DNA from: Begonia masoniana
Taxonomy: Eukaryota; Streptophyta; Magnoliopsida; Cucurbitales; Begoniaceae
Direction of reading: 5' to 3'
Assembly (NCBI GenBank): GCA_022432975.1
Contig: CM039505.1
Location: 49,311,897-49,375,896 of the forward strand
DNA: 64,000 nt
In this document: positions 49,690 through 61,003 of the stretch, piece by piece
Layout: each line of letters starts with the position of its first letter
Numbering within the stretch: the first letter of the stretch is position 1
Made by a program: the position numbers and the translations under genes
The notes under the pieces: generated by a model
What the model saw: the letters and a program-made list of their open reading frames with translations, nothing else
The model's database searches: none
Told to the model about the DNA's origin: nothing

Positions 49690-50341
49690 GCACATATTGA
49701 AAATTAAACAGATTCAGATTCTAAATGCAAGTACAAGTGTTTGTCAGACAGAAGCATTAAATTTAAAGAGAGAAAAGTTAATAAAAATCCATACCTTGTT
49801 GAAAATGAAAATTTGCAGAGTCTGAGGAATGGCAAAAGCCAGGCGTTACAGAAAAGCTTTGCTCAAATTCAGGGAAACCCATTTGAGAAGAAGCTGGAAG
49901 GAAACTGTTCGAAAATCCATCATCTCTTCTAACTCCATAAGAAGAAGAAGAAGAAGAATCTGCAAAGAACGAGGAGGAAGAAGAAGATCCAAACTCCATG
50001 GCAGAGGAAGCAGAAGCTTCGTTCTGAATTGCACCCCCACTTTCCAAACCCTGGTTTCTCTGCTCAAGACTCGCCTGAATCTGCCTCTGCCTCCGGCGAG
50101 ACCTAGATCGCCGGTTTTGAAACCAGTAGAAGACGTTTGCATCGCCGACAGACCCGAATTTCTCGAGCAACTTTCTGATCTTCACGGTTTCTTCTTTCGG
50201 TGGATTAGACATTCCGCTGTTGAAGATTGACTCGAGAATAATAATTTGCTCAGGCTTTGGGTTCCACCTTGACCTAACCGGTTCATTCCTGTCAGAGCCA
50301 TGGCTCTGGCTGTTTGAGTGGTGTTGGGCAGGATCTTCCAT
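48666..50341 (-). CDS. WOX11/12-like: WUSCHEL-related homeobox protein, WOX11/12 type
   Basis: Two exons, 50341-49795 and 48874-48666, join in phase at GT-AG sites to give 251 aa. The start is the ATG at 50341 (MEDPAQHHS); an upstream in-frame TTG frame is not needed. Residues about 22-86 form a WOX homeodomain ([18 protein letters not shown], then [20 protein letters not shown]), a spelling shared by WOX11 and WOX12 and their close relatives. A Ser-rich middle follows. Exon 2 encodes the conserved C-terminal part ([34 protein letters not shown]). In model plants this group promotes founder-cell identity in crown or adventitious roots downstream of auxin. The intron is about 920 bp and holds a GA microsatellite. 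The protein should act in the nucleus. Confidence 0.93.
49629..49686 (+). repeat. (GA)n microsatellite in the WOX intron
   Basis: About 28 GA units without a break. Confidence 0.97.
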
Positions 50342-53300
50342 TGCTGTTGCGGAAGGAAGAAGAAGATGAAATGAAGCACATGATCTAGTTTCAGGAGGTG
50401 ACGCCAATATATAGATTATACAAATATTGCCGTGGGAAATTACAGTTTCACCCTTGAGTTATTTCTATACTACATGGTAAAAGCTTAGAGTAGCCATATG
50501 ATATTTTGTTTAAAGGGTAACTTTGAAGGTACCCTCTCTTTGAAAACCCTAGTGTTTAATCTTGTTCACCTAAAATTCTTGAGTGGTGATTGTAAAATAT
50601 CTTGGAATTATCGTGATTTCTATAGAAAAACTTCTAAAAATTCAATACACTCGTGATCATTCTCGAATAGTTTAAAATATCCCGTTACATAATGTATAAA
50701 TAGGACGCTAGAAAATTTTTTTATGTCAGTGACACGTAAAATTATGCTCCAATCGAGTAGTTATCACTTGATTAATCAGATATGATGGTAATTTTTTTCA
50801 TTATAAACATACTCTTAATTGTGTTTATTGAATGTGATACGATGTTAAGGTATATAGTGACACCCGATGTTATATGTGGGATGATTTTTTTTTTTTTTTT
50901 AAACTAATGACGATAATTGGCTATTGTGTTAGTTCTTATTCTCAGACGATGTCATACGTCGATCATATGCATGTCACAATAAGTATTTGGATTTTATTTT
51001 TGCATCACTCTTCACATACAAAATTAAGGTTTGATTTTTAGAAGCTGGATCTGGTAGGGATGGCAAAATAATGCAAATTCTAGCTGACATAGTTCATGGC
51101 AGCTCTCATTTTAAGTGTCTTGTCTTTGTTCAACAGCTGTTTTTTGATGTTCCCTGTCAATTGTCATGTTTTGTCTGTCTGTCACTACCAAAGACAAGAA
51201 CACAATACAACTTTTCTATGTGTACGTTGCCCCATGATCATCTTTCATTCTTATCAAATGAATTTCACTAGTATGATTACTTGACCTGAAATGATTAAAG
51301 ACTAATACCCATTTTCTTAGTTTGCAATAAATGCATTGAATTCCAGGTTATCTGGTAACACAGCGGCTGCTTCTGTATTTTTAAATCAATTTAGGGTTAA
51401 CAATGTCAAAAGAAAGCAACGTCTAATCAATGTTCACCAATTAATTCACTTTTATAACTCAATAATTTCAGTTTATCTTAACTTTTGTCGAGCCTAGGCA
51501 AAGAGTACATCAGTCCTTTTACCTTTATATTCTAGGCTTTCATTTTATTACTACACAAACACAATGATCAGGTACGGTTGGATGAGCTTGAAGAAAATTA
51601 GCAGCCAAAATTGTCGCTAAGCTCTTTTTATATAACTTCTTCTTCAAACATTATAATTAGAGATACAAATTTGTAAATATGTGTGTAACACCTCAAATTT
51701 TACTGAGTAGTATAATACTGTCTGTTTTGAGCCGAAAACTACATAATTTTTCTCTTGAGTTTTATTCAAAAGACATTGTACTAGTTGAAGATAGAATGAT
51801 AGATATATAAAGTACCTTAATACCATAAATTTTTAACATGAGATTGTAGTGACATCACTTGTTGTTGAGTCTAAAATAACCTCATAAGTATGAGCCACCA
51901 CATTATGTTACTCTTTGCTCTTGATAAGTAATATTATTGAAAACTCTAACAATTTAGGTATGGAAAAAAGGGGAATTGAGTAGAAGGAACTCAAATGTGA
52001 TAGATGACTATGTGAGGGCAAGAGCTCCAAGGGCAGGTAAAGCTATACAATCCTGCGTTGTTTGAAAAATGTGGAGGACAATAGTTCATAAGTAAGTTCT
52101 CATTTCCAATTACTACAGAGTCTTTTTAAGTGGGATTCATGAATAAAGTTGTGCGTATTTATACAAAGCAGACAATATTGTATTATTTGATTAAGATCAA
52201 AACGTCATGGAGAAGTAGGTAGAACGTTATTCTTATAAATTCGTGTATTATTTCTTGTTAGTGAAAGGTAGGAAAAAGAAGGGGATTCGATTGGACCGGA
52301 GGAAAGAGGGACTATGTACTAGAACATGATTGCTAAGTATTAGGTATGATCATTTTGTTCTTATACTTATCAATTAAACCTACAATACATTAAAATAAGC
52401 CTCTCATTTGCCACTTTAAAGCACTATAAATTTTGTATGAACTTCTCTAAATTAGGCTTCACTACTTTGTCAAAAAAGTTATAACTATATAATTATGTAT
52501 ATAGATAACAAATATATAGAAAGAGAGGAAGAAAGAGTGGAGTCTCATCCCCTTTAGTACGATATTGTATACAATGTGTCAAAAACTACATAGTTTTGTC
52601 TTTGAATTTTACATCAAAAACTTGTTGTCCAGTCTGAGCTGCACAATAAAAATTATTTTTTTCACACTACCATAATATTATTCTTTTCGACAACCTGGTC
52701 TGAGGCATGCACGTCCCTTGTAATTTCATTTTTGGGGTTCCCAAAAGTACATTATACTTGATTGAAGAAGAATTTTACATACAAACCACTCATTTTCATT
52801 TTCATCTTCATCAAGCGCTATTCGCCATTGTCTAACTCTTTTGGTCTTTGTTGAACTCATAATTATAATTTTTTAGACTATCTTCGCCTTCACACGACAG
52901 ATTGCCCAGAGAGAGAGAGAGAGAGTTCCTAATCAAGGAAATGACTAACTATTTGGTGTCATGGTAATACATCCCACCATTCATTCTTCTATTTTACTCA
53001 TCCATAGAATTTAGCAAAGAATAACAAATTATTAAATGTTTACCTCTCAATACTAAAGGTCAGGTTGCATGGGAAACCGGCAACAAATGGTGGGAATGGT
53101 AAAGAAACAATATGAGAATTATAGAATTAGTTTGTGTGCAAGTGTGGACTCGAACAAAACAAGGTCTAGGGTTTCGGCGGCATGTGGATGTCAATGTGTA
53201 CTTGTGGAAATTTGATTCATATAACTAAAAACATTATATTAATTAAATAAGAAAAAAATTATTTAAAATCAAGAAAAATAATTAAAAACTCTAACAAAGT

Positions 53301-53692
53301 ATAATTAACCATGTTTATTAGTGAAATTATGGATACAAAAAATAAATATCAAGAACATCACTTGACTTGAATCGCGATTATTGTCCAGTTGTATAATTGA
53401 TAAGTTTGACATATTACCATACGTTTATAGATCTAAATTTTCGATATTACATAAAAAATGGGATAAATTTTGTGACTGATTTAATTTTTTTTTCACTCTC
53501 TTCTATGTTTGAGTTTTCTACTATAATATTGGGTACACGCGCTACTTCTCATACAATTCGAGAAATCTTACTACTCTTGTCTGAATTTTTTTATAGACTA
53601 AGATCGGTCCGGACGGAAGTGATTAAAGGTGATGATTGCATTAGTTTATGAATAAATTACTATTCATTTTCCAAATATACTAAAATAATTAA
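50342..53692. other. intergenic, promoter side of the WOX gene
   Basis: AT-rich. No gene is recognised; short frames at 51071-51284 have no domain or splice context. A GA run lies at 52910-52926. Confidence 0.4.
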
Positions 53693-53942
53693 GGGTAATT
53701 ATCGATTTAAACCCTATATTGTACACTTTTTTTTCAATTCGACCCATATACTAAAAAAACGGGCAATGGATGAATCCAAAATCGTTTGGTAATTTTTTAA
53801 ATGAGGGGTTAATGAAATTGTTGATAGAAGGTCAAAATTGATAACAGAATCAAAGTACAGGGTTCGGTTTACCAATTTTTTTAGTACAGGGGGCGAATTA
53901 AAAAAAAAATGTATAGTACAGGGTTCAAATCGATAATTACTC
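53693..53942. mobile_element. 250-bp MITE, Mutator type
   Basis: Ends GGGTAATTATCGATTT and, inverted, GAGTAATTATCGATTT pair over about 70 bp, including a shared ATTCG-CCC...TACTAAAAAAA block. AATAATTAA flanks both sides (53684-53692 and 53943-53951), a perfect 9-bp TSD, which fits the Mutator superfamily. No coding sequence. Confidence 0.9.
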
Positions 53943-53951
53943 AATAATTAA

Positions 53952-54919
53952 AATAAGTAGTAGACAATCCATAATGGAACTAGAAATGTCAACCTTAGCA
54001 GCTAATCTTTTTTTTTTATTTTTGTGTTTTTAAATATAAATAAATTCACCAAAAATACATAGCAAGAGATTACTTATATGACTAACTCTGTATTATTTTA
54101 GTCAATGTATATGAATATATTGACAGCATTACCTAAGGAGAGTTGAATAATGTCACGTCATGTAAGAAATGTAGAAGAATTTAATAAATAAATAGATTTA
54201 TTTCCTTGAACTAAATAAACATTTTTTTGAAGTAATAATACCAAGGAACTAATCTATCCCGACTTTGGTCTAAAATGATAAATATTTTTTTTTTGTTGAA
54301 TCGTCACGAAATATAGCATGTTCATCATTTAATGGGTATCGTTACGATTACTTTTTAATTTTACTTTTTAATTCTTAACCTTTGACTTGTCATTCATTAA
54401 TTAGTACAATCAATCTGATAGATTATAAATAAATAAATTATTAATTATACAAATTAATAAGTGCGAAGAAGTTAAAAAATAATAATAGAGGGTAAACATA
54501 ATATTAATCTTATTTATCGAGAAAATAATGATAATTATTGTGACGCATATGGGTAGAGAGACTAAGTATAAGGTGAAAATATTATTAGAAATATTCACAA
54601 GGAACAATCAAAATAAATAAATAAATAAAAATATAAAAAATTAAGAACTCAGTGCATGTGCCTCCAAGAACATATACAGAAGCTGGTCGGTTTCTCTTGA
54701 GTTATATAATATAATAAAATAAAATAAAAATAAAAAGTTAAATATTATATTAATAAATATATAGTTTAATTTATGAAAGAGTTTGGTTGGTTTACACTTG
54801 GGCTTACAATGTTTTCAAACCCTCGGAATTTAGCCATAAATGGCATTCCTCTACAAAGTATGTGACACCCCATTGGAATCTTCTCATTCATATACTTTAT
54901 TTTATTTTGAAAAATTATT
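53952..54919. other. intergenic, AT-rich
   Basis: Nothing recognised. Confidence 0.4.
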
Positions 54920-54927
54920 GATTTTAT

Positions 54928-56450
54928 TAGGGGTGTGCAAACCGAACCGGAACCGGTGAATTAGGTTCGGTTCGGATCGGTTTTGACTATTTGGAAACCG
55001 ATCTTCGGTTTTATTTTGTAGGAACTGCTTAATTAGGTTCGGTTTTCGGTTTGTATCGGTTGACCGATACAAACCGAACCGAATCGGACCTGAAATTAAA
55101 AACCAAAAAAACCATTAATATTGAACTTTGAAGACCTAAATCGTCGATTCTTGTTCTTCACTCTTCATCTACGAACCACTCCTCCAGAGGGCAGAAACGA
55201 CACACGCACTCACGCAGTCGCAGACGAAGGCGATCAGGCGAGGCGACGACCAGAGACCCAGTGGCAGGCAGACGACGACAGATAGCAGCACCGATGAGGA
55301 GACGACAGCTCACAGCAGCACCGACGAAGCGACGACAGCAGCACCAAGCAAGCAACTGAATAACCGGGTATGATCTAATCTTTCATTCGTTGCTTGTTTT
55401 ACTTTTTATGTTTGGCAGAGAACAAAACTTGTTGATTTTGCTCTCTGTCGTTTGTTCACAGAGAGCAAAATCGATTTTTCTTACTAATTTCATGGATACT
55501 TTCAGAGATATGAAATAGTAAATGGTGTCACTGAAGCTGAAGGGGCTACTCTTGAAGCTATGGGTCAAGATGAGGAAAAGGCTGATGAAGGTATCAATAT
55601 GTGTTGATTGAATTTTTTGACAGAAAGTTAGTAATTGATATAATTGTTTTGCAGAAAAGGAGTGCCTGATTTCTGGCTTACTGCAATGAAAAATAATGAA
55701 GTGCTAGCTGAGGAGGTTAGTTACTTTAGCATGACACGCATTTTCATTTGCGATAGAAGAATTGCTCAACTAGTGGACTAATATGCCTTGATTTCTTTTT
55801 TTTTTGGGTGAATCAGATTTCTGAATGGGATGAAGAATTGATAACCCCAAGGGATTCAAGCTTGAGTTCTTCTTTGATACTAACCCTTATTTTAAGAACC
55901 CAGTGCTGACAAAGATATATCATATGAAAGTTTCATCAACTTCTTTAATCATCCTCAAGTACCAGGAGAAGATGAAGATATTGAAATGTGGTAGCATTAC
56001 ATAGCATTATAAGTATGTTGATGAAAGCACATCTTAGCATTACATAGCATTACATTGCTCATATTAGAAGTATGTTAATCAAAGTATTACTTAGCATTAC
56101 ATTTATTTTTGTTATCTGCTGAAATTTTATTTGTAATTTGCAGAAGGGCGGAAGAGCAGCAGCTGTTGCAGGTTAGCAGGGCGAGAAGCCTCCAGAATGC
56201 AAGCAGCAGTAGAATCTCGATGGTGGATGAGCTTCCGGGAGTTGGTGGCTGAGGAAAAGGTGTGGAAGATTTGGAAAATAGGTTGTAAAACTGAAACCGA
56301 ACCGGAACCAAACAGGAGTTTTGGTTCGGTTCCAGTTCGGTTTTGCTATGTAAAAAGTTCGGTTTCAGTTCGGTAAATCCGAAATCGAACCGATCGGTTC
56401 GGTTCGGTTCCTCTCCAAAACCGAACCGAAACCGGTTTTGCACACCCCTA
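54928..56450 (+). mobile_element. Pack-hAT: non-autonomous hAT element carrying host gene pieces
   Basis: Ends TAGGGGTGTGCAAACCG and, inverted, TAGGGGTGTGCAAAACCGG form terminal inverted repeats of hAT type. The 8-bp flanks GATTTTAT (54920-54927) and GATTTTAA (56451-56458) match at seven positions. Next to the ends are many copies of CCGAACCG and its complement, a usual hAT subterminal pattern. There is no transposase. A 5' leader-like part (55140-55375) is followed by a possible donor CCGG|GTATGATC, then NAP1-derived exons (separate entry), then a GC-richer tail (56143-56280). Confidence 0.88.
55506..55994 (+). pseudogene. captured NAP1 (nucleosome assembly protein 1) gene fragment
   Basis: Three exon-like pieces lie in the order of plant NAP1 genes, separated by GT-AG introns: 55506-55590 (RYEIVNGVTEAEG), 55655-55715 (PDFWLTAMKNNEVLAEE, after a one-base deletion in an A-run at the start) and 55817-55994 ([15 protein letters not shown], then [18 protein letters not shown]). 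The third piece lacks two internal segments that NAP1 normally has between these motifs, and ends at TAG 55992-55994. Intron phases agree between pieces. NAP1 is a histone H2A-H2B chaperone. This copy is a transposon-captured genomic fragment, not a working gene. Confidence 0.85.
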
Positions 56451-56458
56451 GATTTTAA

Positions 56459-57101
56459 CCATGTACTATACCCTTAATTGTAGGTAGCCCCATCTATTAA
56501 AAAAATCGACAAACCGAACCATGTACTATGATTCCGTTATCGGCCTTGACCTTTTCAATCTTTCCGTCAACACACACGTTAAATGCATGTAGGAACTTCA
56601 AATTTTCACCTGGCAAACTATCGATTTTAATTTTGTAATATACCCGTAATTTCAGGAAGCCAATTCTACTAAAAAAACAAACTAAACAACAGAAACCAAT
56701 GAACTTGCAGATGAATTTAAATGGACAATGAAAAAAAAATGTCCCGTAACTTGACTGAAATATTTTTATAAATGAAGAGATTTACCAAATGATTAACAAT
56801 GTGATTGAATCACTCATTTGTAAAGAGAACAAAAGCATACATAAAACGAAATCATGCGAACAGATTTATACAATCACGTCTTTCTTTTACAAGAATAACA
56901 TTTCTGTAAATGAAGAACTCACCAAAAATCCGTACCAGAAGACCACCATTGACTGTCAACGCTTGAGGCGCTCTCTCTCTCTCTCTTGTTCGCCTTCGGG
57001 TGTTGACGATATAAAGAACTCACCATGAGTTTATCGTATTCCCTCTCGGTCGCGCTTCTTCAAGTGGTGGAGTCTGAAATTGTAGCCCTAACTCAATTTA
57101 T
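56459..57101. other. short spacer between two hAT elements
   Basis: AT-rich, with MITE-like repeats of ACCATGTACTAT (56459 and 56518). No gene. Confidence 0.4.
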
Positions 57102-57401
57102 TAGAGGTGGGCAGAACCGGCCCAGAATTGGTGAACTGGACTGGACCGTCAGTTCGGTCCAGTTCTTGGGTGGTTCTTTGAGCCATAGAATCGGTTCCCG
57201 GTTCCCAGATCCCAAATCCATGGTACCGTGGACCGCGATCCGGTTCCTGGTTCCGTTGATCAAAGAACAGGGAACCGCAGGAGTACTGACCCATGGGTCG
57301 GCCAGGTAGAAATGGGTTATCCAACCCATGGGTCGGATAAATAATTTTGGCTTTTGTGGTTCAGCACTCAACAGAGTAGTTCCAACTTCTTCTCAACTTT
57401 G

Positions 57402-57760
57402 AAGTCTGAAGCCCTTCCAGTTCCCGACTCTCATCTCTCTCTCGAATCTCTCTTCAGACTCTGAAGTTCAGAGTTGTCCCGACTCTGAAGCCCTTCCCTA
57501 CTCCCGTTTCTCTCTCGAGTCTGGACACTCTCTATTTTAGGAGCCCTAAAATTGGAGCTGGAGTGGTGACTGCTCTCTGAAGTCTGAAGCCCTTCCCGAC
57601 TCTCGTCTCTTTCTCGAATCTCTCTTCAGACTCTAAAGTTCAGAGTAGTCCCGACTCTGAAGCCCTTTCCAACTCTCGTCTCTCTCTCGAGTCTGGACAG
57701 TGGACACTCTCTACTTTAGGAGCCCTAAAATCAGAGCTGGAGTGGTGACTGCTCTCCAAA
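57402..57760 (+). repeat. ~177-bp tandem duplication in the hAT leader
   Basis: GAAGTCTGAAGCCCTTCC... through GGAGTGGTGACTGCTCTC occurs twice, starting near 57402 and 57579, with a few differences and a small insertion in the second copy. Confidence 0.9.
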
Positions 57761-59055
57761 GAATTGTAGCTCGATTCTAAGGTATGATATTGTAATACCC
57801 GAAGGTACGGAATCCTATTTATTTAATTATTTAATATATTTAAATTGGCATTTTCGTAAATGTGTCAAACTAGGTCCGTTTTTACAAAAAAGGGGCATCA
57901 TTAGAACCCTAACGAGTAATAGGAATTTTAAGGAAATTATGGGAATTTTCGGAATAGTAATGCTATATTCCGAATATTTATGTTTCTCGTAAAACGGATG
58001 GGGTTTTAATAAAAATAGCAAACGAAGTCCAAATTGCGAACGGATAGTTTTGTTAATTCCCAAATATTAAGTTGGACTTATTGGCGAAATACGGAAATTT
58101 GGGAAAGTCGAATGGCTGGACGATTAACAAACCGAATGACGAAAAGTATATAAAAACTATAGAAGGGCATTTTAGTAATTTGACAAATAAATTTTATAAA
58201 ATCACTTAAACCTATTTTCATTTCACTTCTTCTTCATTTTGATTTCCAGAGAACGACTTTCTCTGTTTTCCTCCCTGGCCGCGCGAGGGTTTCTCCAATC
58301 CGTTGGCTTCCGACTCCGATTTCTCCTCCGGTCGTCCCGATTTCTTCGTGGTTTCTCCTCCATTCGACATTCTCGGTAAGTCTCTATAGTTTTAGAGCGT
58401 TGAAATTCGAGTTTCGTAAAGTTTTAAACGTTTAGGTTCGATTAGGTTTTCGATAAAAACTGAGATTTAGAGCTTGTAATCGATAGGTCGTCGATGATTT
58501 AGTATATATTGAACGTATTGGGCGTATTTGGACGAATCTAATCGATTTAGGAAAAATGTTAGAATTTACGAAATTTCGAGATTTTAGGATAAACTCGTAA
58601 ATTGAGAAATTAGGTGCCGAGTGTAAATTTCTCGATAATCTAGTGCAACGAATCGAATTAGAGCTTTAAGAAATCTCTTAGTTAAGGTTTTGACAATTCG
58701 AACGTTTAGAAGTTTAAATTCGTTTTAACGATAAACGTTCTAAATTTCTTAGGTAAACAGTGCTCGTGGGCGAAGCTTGGATTGCAGCGTGCACGAGGTA
58801 AGTTCTCGTGATTCCTTTCCGGCCGATTGGCCTACACCGTGCTTCGAAGTCGTTTTCGAGGATTTTGATGACGCGTTAGTTTATATTACTTTGGTTGGGT
58901 AGTTAGGTTTAATTGTTTTGTAGGTTAGGTTTCCTTTTACAGTCTTGATGGTACGTATGCTGAGGATTTAAATTATGTTATGAACTGTTCATGCATCACG
59001 TGTTTTTAAAAGAAAAGCATGAAAATGAATTTCCGCACGATGTTTTTAACTTGGC

Positions 59056-59222
59056 GATGTGGCCTGGAGAGGGGCATGACCTACTGTGGAGGCCGATTAC
59101 GGGCTGGTCACAGTACCACATCTATTATGTACTCACAATGTGGCCTGGAGAGGGGCGGGACCTACTGTGGAGGCCGACTACGGGCTGGTCACAGTACCAC
59201 ATTTATTATGCACTCATACGAT
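59056..59222 (+). repeat. ~82-bp tandem duplication
   Basis: ATGTGGCCTGGAGAGGGGC...TATTATGNACTCA occurs twice in a row, beginning near 59058 and 59139. Confidence 0.9.
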
Positions 59223-60049
59223 GGTCATGCGAGGTGGGGCTCAGGCACGGCTGTACGTGTTGTAAGCGTGTACCCCTCTCTTCTAACTGGAAAGAGTAGT
59301 CCGCCCGCTGGATGTGCTCTCTCTAGTTAGGAGGATTAGATCTCGGTGATCCCTAATGAATAAGTAAAGAAAATGCTACATGATTTCTGAACTCACACGC
59401 ATAGCATAGCATGTAGTTGCATTTACTAGAGCTTACTGAGATTTTTATCTCATAGTGTGTTATGTATGGTGTAGGTGACTTAGACATCGAGGTACCAGGT
59501 GAGGACGATGTCCCTCCACCTGAGGCATGAGTCCAGTTGATCGAGGGTGGCTGCGGTAGTGTGCTGGCGCAGTCGAGGCTTCACCGACCCGTGGGGAGTA
59601 TGTATAGATTTTGAGGGTCTTTTTAGGGTATTTTGGGGATAATTGATAGAATATGTATAGGATGTTTATCGTTTTGAAATTCTGGAACTGTTTGGGTTTA
59701 ATTGTATTTAACGTTATATAGATATGTTTTGATTTAACTGTATTTAAACGTTATGAAAATATTTTGAAATGTTTTAGGTTGTTACGGATTAGTTCGAGTT
59801 TTAGATATATTCACGCAGTTGGATTTCGCAAAGTCCGCTGTGAATTGGCGGAATTTAGATTATGTTTTAATCGGTTGAGTGCAGGTTATAAGTTATTATG
59901 ATTAGTTATTGTGATGATTGGTGTAAATGTTATGGAGTTAGAGATTAGATGAAATGCATGTTGCTCTCTGGAATTCAAGATTCCAGAGAACATAAGTGTG
60001 AAGTGAAAGACGCGAGAGAAAGAAGAAGGAAAGGCGTTGGAGGCCTGGT

Positions 60050-60212
60050 GGTGCGGCGACCGCGCGCTGCAACATGCAGCGATCGGGCGCTGCATGCTGC
60101 AGCGCTTGCAGCGACCGAGCGCTGCAACATGCAGTGATCGGGCGCTGCATGCTGCAGCGCACTCGGCGACCAGGCGCTGCAAATGGCAGCGCCCGGTCGC
60201 TGCTGCTTTTGA
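60050..60212 (+). repeat. GC-rich palindromic array
   Basis: Repeated GCGCTGCAACATGCAGCG and GCGCTGCATGCTGCAGCGC cores, each nearly self-complementary, joined by GATCGGGC or GACCGAGC. It stands out strongly from the AT-rich surroundings. Confidence 0.85.
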
Positions 60213-61003
60213 GGGCAGAATTCCGATTCTGCCCTCTCTCTTTTCTAATTGATTTTTAAGGTTTTAATTAATGTTTTAAGTTTTAAATTAATTATTAAAT
60301 GTTTTGTTTTAAACGCTTTCAAAGTTCAAATTCAATTCCGATTTCGATTCTGGTTTCGATTTCGGTTTAGGTTCCGCCTAGAGTTTAACTAAAGATATTA
60401 GGATAAAAAAAAAATAATAAAATAATACGGGAAATACGGGTACAGTATTAGGGTCGTTACAGATATATAAATTTCTTGCCCTCTGTCTTTTTGTATCACC
60501 TTAGTTTCTGTTTAATTTTTGAATGTCCTATTCTTTTTCTCCTATAGATATTTTATTTTGACATTGGGGGGGACAAAAGAGGCCGCTTCTTGAAGGTATG
60601 GATTCTCTGAATTATTTTATGGTTTCCTTTCCATTTCTATGTGGTCAAGCCAATTCAATGTTGCTTTGTGTAATACGAATCCTAGTTACAGAGTTACTAA
60701 CATCAACCTCTTATTCTCTTGGGTACGGATATTAATTTAAGGCAAACTTAGGTTTCTGTATTCTGACTTGAATGATATTTAATTAAAGATAATATGATTT
60801 GGGCATAAAATGCAGTGGAATTTAATGTGAAGCTCGATTTAGATAAAGGGTTCAATTTCATTTTTTATGGCATTTTACTAGTATTTTGCTTTTGCTACAA
60901 TTTACTTATGTATGTTGATAAATTTAGCTTCATATATTACATTGGATTGTAATGCTGATTGTTGAATGATGATTGCTGAAAATATGTTGTTGCTCTATGG
61001 TAG

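Larger units (their letters stand above)
57791..60461 (+). mobile_element. solo LTR, long TGTAAYACCC family, in the hAT intron
   Basis: It starts TGTAATACCCGAAGG and ends GGGTCGTTACA, with GATAT on both sides (57786-57790 and 60462-60466). It carries the family block GCTTACTGAGATTTTTATCTCATAG...GGTGTAGGTGA (59430-59480). No coding region is present. Confidence 0.9.

Noticed and set aside
49829..50230. 133-codon plus-strand frame
   Set aside because: It is the antisense of the WOX homeodomain exon.
57025..57309. 94-codon plus-strand frame
   Set aside because: It spans the hAT terminus and subterminal repeats and has no domain.
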